From positions 682,001 through 746,000 of the forward strand of contig JAMXSV010000001.1 in assembly GCA_027559495.1 (NCBI GenBank): a stretch of DNA of 64,000 bases, read 5' to 3'. The DNA is from Aurifilum marmelostoma. Its lineage: Eukaryota; Ascomycota; Sordariomycetes; Diaporthales; Cryphonectriaceae. Both the position numbers and the translations under genes were made by a program. Below the pieces are notes generated by a model, which ran no database searches, was not told the origin of the DNA, and saw nothing but the letters and a program-made list of their open reading frames with translations. Below, in pieces: positions 58,201 to 64,000 of this stretch (position 1 is its first letter; each line of letters starts with the position of its first letter).

Positions 58201-58649
58201 CCCCTCGCCCTTTCGCCCGTTACTTGGCTCGTCCAAGCTCGGTATCTGCATTGCATCTGCATGCACCCACTTCGGGCAGTCCGCTTGTTGCTCTGCTCCA
58301 CCGCCAGTAGCTGCAGCTGTCGACGAGCCCAAAACCTCTAACCACAGGCGGAAGACTCCATCTATGACACGAGCCTCTTCTGGGAAGAATTATCGCCCTC
58401 TGACGCATGTCGCCTGCCGTTCATGAGATCGACTCGCGCCAGTCTTGTACCGGGCACAGAGAGATAGTCCTTTCCCCCCTCCCTCTCACGGCACTCACAC
58501 CAAGCCACACACGCCCGAGCACCTCTTCAGGACAACGACAAAGCCCGCGACAGAGATAACAAAGGGCCAAACGCCAGCTCGGGGCTACGACACCCCTCGA
58601 GTGTAGTCTTCTCAGACAGGAGGAAGGCTCACTCTGGAGCATATATACG
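52218..58649. other. 6.4 kb gene desert upstream of the CENP-B-type gene
   Basis: The longest gene-free stretch in the window. It contains C runs near 52800-52815, a CA run at 54076-54093, a TCT repeat at about 57207-57246 and many small frames without motifs. The longest ATG-initiated minus-strand frame here (56034-56522, 162 codons) shows no domain. I see no transposon, tRNA or RNA gene. It probably includes the RBG1 3' end and an extended promoter or leader of the downstream regulator. Confidence 0.5.
57207..57246. repeat. TCT trinucleotide repeat
   Basis: About 13 consecutive TCT/CTT units in noncoding DNA 1.4 kb upstream of the CENP-B-type gene. Confidence 0.9.
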
Positions 58650-60685
58650 ATGCACAGCCAGGGAGGAATGGGAGGCTCCTCAAGTATGGACCATGATGCT
58701 TCTCACCTCGCTCATCATGACCAGACCTTTGCAAGCGACCAGTGGGGCGACATGAGTCCATACATATCGACGACGGTGCCAGAATTCGGCGGCGGAGCGT
58801 ACACCTTCATGTCTCCCATCTCTCACCATGGCCATGGCCTTCCTTCAGAGTCCCTGGGCCGGATGCCGCCGCCAGCGACACCTTCACAGCCAGTCTTACA
58901 ACCTCAACCGCACCCTCCCCACCCGCCTCCGCACCACCCGACGCTCCCGCTCCTCATGGTTCCGTCGCATCCTACGTGGCCAAGCATGTTGACCAACCCG
59001 GGAGGGTTCAACACGTCGCCTCCGGTGGCTATACCTCCTGCCTCCGGCAGCATGTCGTCGGTAAAACCCACAAGACCATCCGCACAGCCGAGCCAGCCAA
59101 GGAAGACCTTGACGGACGAGGACCGCCGGCGCATGTGCCAGTGCCATCTCGACAACCCGACCATGAAGCAGACTGAGATAGGCGCAATGTTTGGGGTGGA
59201 ACGAAGGTGAGCAGGGGCTTGTGGTGACAGACCTGGCACAGACAAGCCAGAGCACACATGATGCATAGAGAGTACGGTGGCGCTAACGACATCTACAGTA
59301 CCGTCTCTAAGGTCCTCAGCCGCAAGGACAAGTGGCTAAACCCAGAGGAACGCATTCCTCCGCCCACCAAGAAGTCCAAGAGCAAGCTCCCGGACATCGA
59401 CAAGACACTGGCCAACTGGCTGCGCAACGAGCAGCACAAGGGACGACGCGTGTCAGATGCCGAGATCCAGGAACAGGCACGCATGTATGCCCGACCATTC
59501 CGAGAGGTCGAGACCAAGATCAACAACCCCTCATGGCTGGAGAAATTCAAGCAGAAGCACGGCGCGGCAGGACGGCTGATCCGGCGTGCCTCGGAGACCA
59601 ACATTCCTAGTGCTGCCGCCTCCAAGCTGGTCACTACGTCGCCGATCCTGCCAATCTCCCAGCCGTCCAGCGCCATCTCCTCTGGGTCTCCAGCGCAACA
59701 GCAGTCCCCGTCACCATTTTCGGGCGCCCGCGAGGAAGACAAGGAAGGTGGACGCTCATCGTCCATGATAATGGATATGAACGAGCGGCAGCCCGCCAAG
59801 AGAGCTGGCGACAACACTCTGAGGAACCCCCACCACCACTCCTTTGATCACGAGACGGCTGGCTCGTCCTTCTCCGAGAGCAACCTCAGCCCGACAGGCA
59901 CAGGGCAGTTCACATTCTCGCCGGACCCCAACGTCGGCGGGTTCTTGTCCTCGGACCAGGCCAGACACTTTCCTCCTGGGGGGCCAGACTTTCAGCGGCC
60001 GAGAAGCCAGACATTTCCCACGCTCAACCTCGAATATATGAACGAGACAGAGCCCATGCCCTCCAACGAGCCGCCCATGACGCCCAAGTTCCCACCAGGC
60101 CATCAGGGCGTCCCCTCGACCGGCCCATCCTCGGCGATCGAGTCACCTGCTCATGAATTCGCAGCGGTAGGCCCCTTTGGTCTCGATAGCGCCGTGTCGC
60201 CACACCACCAGCCAGTCCGGCCCCCTCTGCACCACAGCAGCAGCACGAGCAGCCTTCAGGGCCGCCTGACACAGCAGCAGGGAGGGAGCAGCACGACGCC
60301 CGTGATAGGGAGCGCCCCGCTCTCGTCTGTGGCCTCGTCGCCTGTCTCGCCCAGCCAGGAGGACGCGAGGCGTGCAGCAGACACGCTGCTCTCCTTCATT
60401 GCCAACAGCGGGCCCAACAGCATCGTGGACCAGACCGACTACAACGCCGTCGTCCGGCTCACTGATAAACTGAGGATTCATCAGCAGGCACAACAGGCAG
60501 CTGCCACCGTGAGAGGCCCGACCAGCATGAGCATGGGTCCTCCCGCTGTGAGCGGCCTGGGCATGGGCATCAGCATGGGTGGCCTGGACCGCATACCAGA
60601 GGGTGACACTGAGATGAGCAACACTGGACAGCATGTCGAAAACGAGGGCGATCTCATCAAGAACGAGGAGGCCATGGTTGTATAA
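58650..60685 (+). CDS. CENP-B-type HTH DNA-binding protein
   Basis: Two exons (58650-59206 and 59299-60685) give 647 residues; donor GTGAGC, acceptor CTACAG. A His/Pro/Ser-rich N-terminus (1-145) precedes a Psq-like helix-turn-helix from about 150 (RKTLTDEDRRRMCQCHLDNP), with recognition region MFGVERRSTVSKVLSRKDKW split by the intron. The second, CENP-B-type HTH follows (IDKTLANWLRNEQHKGRRVS to PSWLEKFKQKHG, about 210-275). The remaining 370 residues are Ser/Pro/Gln-rich without a DDE transposase core, so this is a pogo-like DNA-binding module used as a regulator or chromatin protein. Targets are unknown. A TATA-like ATATATA lies only a few bases before the ATG. Confidence 0.85.
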
Positions 60686-61148
60686 CTTGGTTGAATGGGA
60701 GGCCTGCTCTCGTTGGGGAATCGCCCTCCTCATTTGTTTTGTATGTGATCATCCCCTTTCCTCCCTCTTTACATCAGTCTCTCAGAGGTAAAGCTCCACA
60801 AGTCCCGTCCTGGATTCATTGCTGCTTACACGGATGACACATACAGCCAGCTTTTATCACGGCGTCTGGTATACGAAGACATGGACCTTCCCTCCACGGG
60901 GATTGAAGCAACCATAAGAAGAGTGGCCTCACGGTTTAAGTTTTTTTCTTTATTTTTGTATTCCACACGGAGACCACGTCCCACGACACCACAAATCAGA
61001 TGAAGAAGCCATCGAGACGGAACTGATTCGCAAACACACGCACGCACACACATGCTTGTCAACCAGTTGATGATGGCCTGCTCGGCAACCATCACCACAC
61101 GGACAACAACTTCTTTTTTTGCGAACGACACAAAGTCGTCCCTCCGTC

Positions 61149-61178
61149 CATCACACACACACACACACACACACACAT
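61149..61178. repeat. CA dinucleotide microsatellite
   Basis: About 14 CA units in the region downstream of the CENP-B-type gene. Confidence 0.85.
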
Positions 61179-62679
61179 ATCAGCGGCAACGCAACATTAT
61201 ATACCCCCTTGGAGATCTATCAATCCAGCTGTTTCAGGTTTTCAATATTTCTGCCCTTGAACTGAAGACTACTTTTTCCGCTCGCGCGAATACAAACGCA
61301 CCCCGAACCTTCGGCTTCCCTATTCGATGTGCTTGGACGAAGAAAGACCCCTGGTGCTGAAATATGTCCTATTTTTTTTTTCTTCTTTCTTCTGGCTCTA
61401 TGTCTGTTTTCTGCTTCTTTTTTTCTTTTCTTTTCTTTCTCTTTCTTTCCTCCTTCCTTCTTGTTCCTAAGCATTTACATAATACCTTTTCCTTATATTT
61501 TATATATATATCTTTCTTCGTCGAAACGTCTTGCAACCGGGAATTGAGAACGTGTCTTGGGACTGAGTAGCTCATACGAAGGGTGGGAAAGAGAGGAGAG
61601 GGGGGAGGGGAGGGATTGGCACGGTACAACCAGCTGATCAGGGACAAGAACACAAGAAGGAAACCCGGATCAAAGGGGTGCTTACTGTTGCCCCTTCCCG
61701 AGAAGGAGGATGAGGGGGGGGGGGGTTTCCAACCCGGATGGTGGGATGGGTCAATGAGAAGGGAGGGGTAACAACCAAAAACAAAGCTGGAAAGGGGAGA
61801 GGGGGAAAATTCACCTGCCCTGAGAGAAGACAAAAGAGAGAAACAGATGGAGGGCGAGAGCATTGCAGGAGATGCACAGGCCCCACTCCCCGTGTTTGCG
61901 GCGGAGGCAGCTGTGTGGGGACTCTCCAGGGCCGCTCATCTGATCTGATCATCCCACTGGTGAGATGCAACGTGTGGAGGGAGGGGGGGGGGAGGGAGAG
62001 AGTTGGTTGGTAGGGGCGGGAACAGAAGAGAGAAGGACTCACGTCCGGAGCAGAGTAGTCATCACCAAGCAAGCAGGTAATAAACAAGCGAGCGAGAAGA
62101 GACAAATGGTGTGGAGCAAATGTGCACACACATTCTCTCTGTCTGTCTCTCTCTCTCTTTTTCCAGCTCATCAACTTACTCCGTTATTCGCCCTCCCCTC
62201 GAGACGGCCAGACTGTATACTCGACCAGGATGATGGGATGGGGTGGAACAGGACAAACTATCCCACAATCAGATGAGACAGGTAGAGACAGCCCCGTGGA
62301 CAGAAATAGAGAAAGTAGAAGAAGAAAAGAAAAAAGCCAACCATCCATCACATTAGAAGAAGCGAATCAGCACAGCAGGAGAGGGAAAAAAAGAAAAAGA
62401 AAAAAACTAAACCCTGCTGCTATCAACGCAACCTACAACCACAAGTAAGTGTGTGCTCCACAGCTTTTTTAAAATCCCCCTCCCGGTCTCGTGTATGTAC
62501 AAAAGAAACCCCCTTGGAATGACCCCCCCCCCCCCTCCCTCCATCAGATTCTGCTATGTGGGTGACTGTCTGTGTAACGTTCAAGTATGTATTGCCGGGC
62601 TGGTGATGAGGAGAAACCCCAAGCCCCCCTCCCCCCCCCCCATCCCACCCCCTCCCACTATTCCCCTGCCGTCGGGTCC

Positions 62680-62706
62680 CCATCCATCCATCCATCCATC
62701 CATCCG
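62680..62706. repeat. CATC tetranucleotide repeat
   Basis: Six to seven perfect CATC units within a C-rich noncoding stretch. Confidence 0.9.
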
Positions 62707-63685
62707 CTCCTCTCTTTCTGTCTCTCCCTCTCTCTCTCTCGCCCGCCCTGCATTGATGCCCTATGATAATCAGTAATTAGAGCACGGCGCGCGGGCGCAC
62801 AAGCAACCATGGGTTTCCTGTTACCCTCCCCTCGTTACCCACCCCCCTCCCCCTCCTCCCTTCTTGCCCCGTTTCGTTGTCCGATGCAATGAGACGTGCC
62901 ATTTTGCCCATCCCCCCCCCCCCCCCTTCCTCTCACTTCCCGTGGTTTTGTTTTTTCTGGAGACTTGACCTGTGGCGTGCAGAATTACAGCTTAGCCCCC
63001 CTTCTCCCCCTCACTTTTTCCTCCCCCCCCCCCCCTCCCCACACCAGTACGGAGGAGAGATTGGTTTGGCTGCTGCAATGTAGCATGGGCAATGCACCGC
63101 GCGAGGAATATCCATGGTAACTATGGTCCGGTTGAGAAGCAAGGCATGTCACATATCAACTTTTCTCTCATTCTTTTTCTCTCTGGACTATTTCCGGACA
63201 GGGGGGCGGGCTCGACGATAATGGGCAGGCATGAACTATTTCCTATGGACTAATTTCACTTATATGGAAAGATCTACAAAAGACAATAATGGACAGATCA
63301 TTTTGCGGCTGCATACACATGACAATTTTCGGCATGTGTTCGTCTAGTACCTAGTTGCTATATCAGCTGTAAGGTAGTATATTATACCTACTGTGTATCA
63401 CACACGACATGGATCACATTAAGGTATGGCCAGAGGAGGGGGGCAAAAAGGGGAAGAACGAAAAGAGCCTCCCGGTGTTCGAGGGTAGAGCGTTTGAGGA
63501 CGATTGCCACTTGGATGGTTCTTGCGTTCCGGAGTTGCAGACACTACCGCCTTGCTCATTATTTCTTTCTTGTTGTGCCTTTCTTTCCTTCTTTCTTTCT
63601 TCATTTAATTTTGAAGAAAAGAAAAAGGGCAAAGGACCAACCAAAAAAAAAAAAAAAAAAAAAGAAAAAGAAAAAAAACTATATA

Positions 63686-64000
63686 CTAGCTTAGCCGCTC
63701 TTCCAACAGCTCCTCGACGCCCTTCTCGGCTAGCTCCGGTATCAGTCTCACCAGGACCAGTTCCAGGGCGCTGTACATGAGATGCTTGTTACAGTAAGAA
63801 TCGCCAAAGACATCCAGGATGTCTGTCTCGATTGTGGTGATGATGTGCGCGTCTGGACCCTCTTCTTGTAGGTCATATCCGCTGTTTCCACTGTCGCCGA
63901 TGCCAATCGGATCGGTCCGCAGCGATGCTCCTGACAGTGGACTTTCAGAAGTAAAGCAAGCTGCCAACCAGGAAGAGGCCTTGCCGCCAAAGTAGAGCCT
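63686..64000 (-). CDS. C-terminus of an SNX13/Mdm1-like sorting nexin (cut by window edge)
   Basis: An open minus-strand frame runs from the window edge to the stop at 63686-63688, about 104 residues. It ends with a pattern I associate with the sorting-nexin C-terminal (Nexin_C) domain: TDILDVFGDSYCNKHLMY, then LELVLVRLIPEL and AEKGVEELLEERLS. In SNX13 and relatives the matching end reads NKHLLYALMELLLIELCPEL. Such proteins carry PXA, PX and Nexin_C domains and tether ER to vacuole or lipid droplets. The rest of the gene, including any PX domain, is outside the window, so the assignment rests on this tail alone. Confidence 0.55.
   Translation of the reverse strand, partial: RLYFGGKASSWLAACFTSESPLSGASLRTDPIGIGDSGNSGYDLQEEGPDAHIITTIETDILDVFGDSYCNKHLMYSALELVLVRLIPELAEKGVEELLEERLS

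Larger units (their letters stand above)
60686..63685. other. 3 kb convergent intergenic region, homopolymer-rich
   Basis: Lies between the stop codons of the CENP-B-type gene and the sorting nexin. It holds a CA run (61149-61178), T-rich tracts near 61370-61440, G runs near 61707 and 61983, C runs near 62521, 62629, 62912 and 63021, an ATCC tetranucleotide repeat and an A run near 63640-63663. No gene is recognised. Confidence 0.55.

Overview
The window is nuclear DNA of a filamentous ascomycete (Pezizomycotina, most likely a Sordariomycete). The evidence is many short introns with GTRNGT-type donors and CTRAC-type branch sites, GC-rich coding exons separated by long pyrimidine-rich spacers, and fungal-type orthologues: sphingolipid C4-hydroxylase, the vacuolar lipase Atg15 with a Ser/Thr-rich tail, a four-RRM Nrd1/Mrn1 protein, and the kinetochore subunit Mis14. 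No mobile element, CRISPR array, phage or secondary-metabolite cluster is visible. It is mostly a housekeeping and cell-biology region.

Layout: a tRNA-Ser(AGA) lies at the left edge. A CBM48/AMPK-type glycogen-binding-domain protein (minus, 3068-5534) follows, then a 4.4 kb spacer and the SUR2-type sphingolipid hydroxylase (minus). The latter is divergent from TCTP (plus). TCTP converges on a proline-rich AIM3-like protein (minus), which shares a 518-bp divergent promoter with Mis14/Nsl1 (plus). Next come a mitochondrial-type PPR protein with an apparent frameshift (minus), a histidine acid phosphatase (plus), Vma22 (minus), Cdc42 (plus), a secreted-type agmatinase ending in RDEL (plus), cytosolic asparaginyl-tRNA synthetase (plus), the Nrd1/Mrn1-like RNA-binding protein (plus), Atg15 (minus), the ribosome-associated GTPase Rbg1/DRG1 (plus), a CENP-B-type DNA-binding protein (plus) and, cut by the right edge, the C-terminus of an SNX13/Mdm1-like sorting nexin (minus).

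The genes do not form a pathway cluster. Loose themes are translation (TCTP, AsnRS, Rbg1, tRNA-Ser, PPR, Nrd1/Mrn1) and endomembrane or vacuole function (Sur2, Vma22, Atg15, sorting nexin, Cdc42).

The signals most worth a second look are: about 1.2 kb without any ATG upstream of the Nrd1-like gene, with a similar 636-nt stretch before SUR2; an agmatinase with both a signal peptide and a C-terminal RDEL; a repeated Cys-Trp/Phe module in the Atg15 tail; the PPR reading-frame break; very small first or micro exons; and a gene desert of 6.4 kb upstream of the CENP-B-type gene. I found no convincing previously undescribed multi-gene system. All gene models were spliced by eye and have no transcript support.
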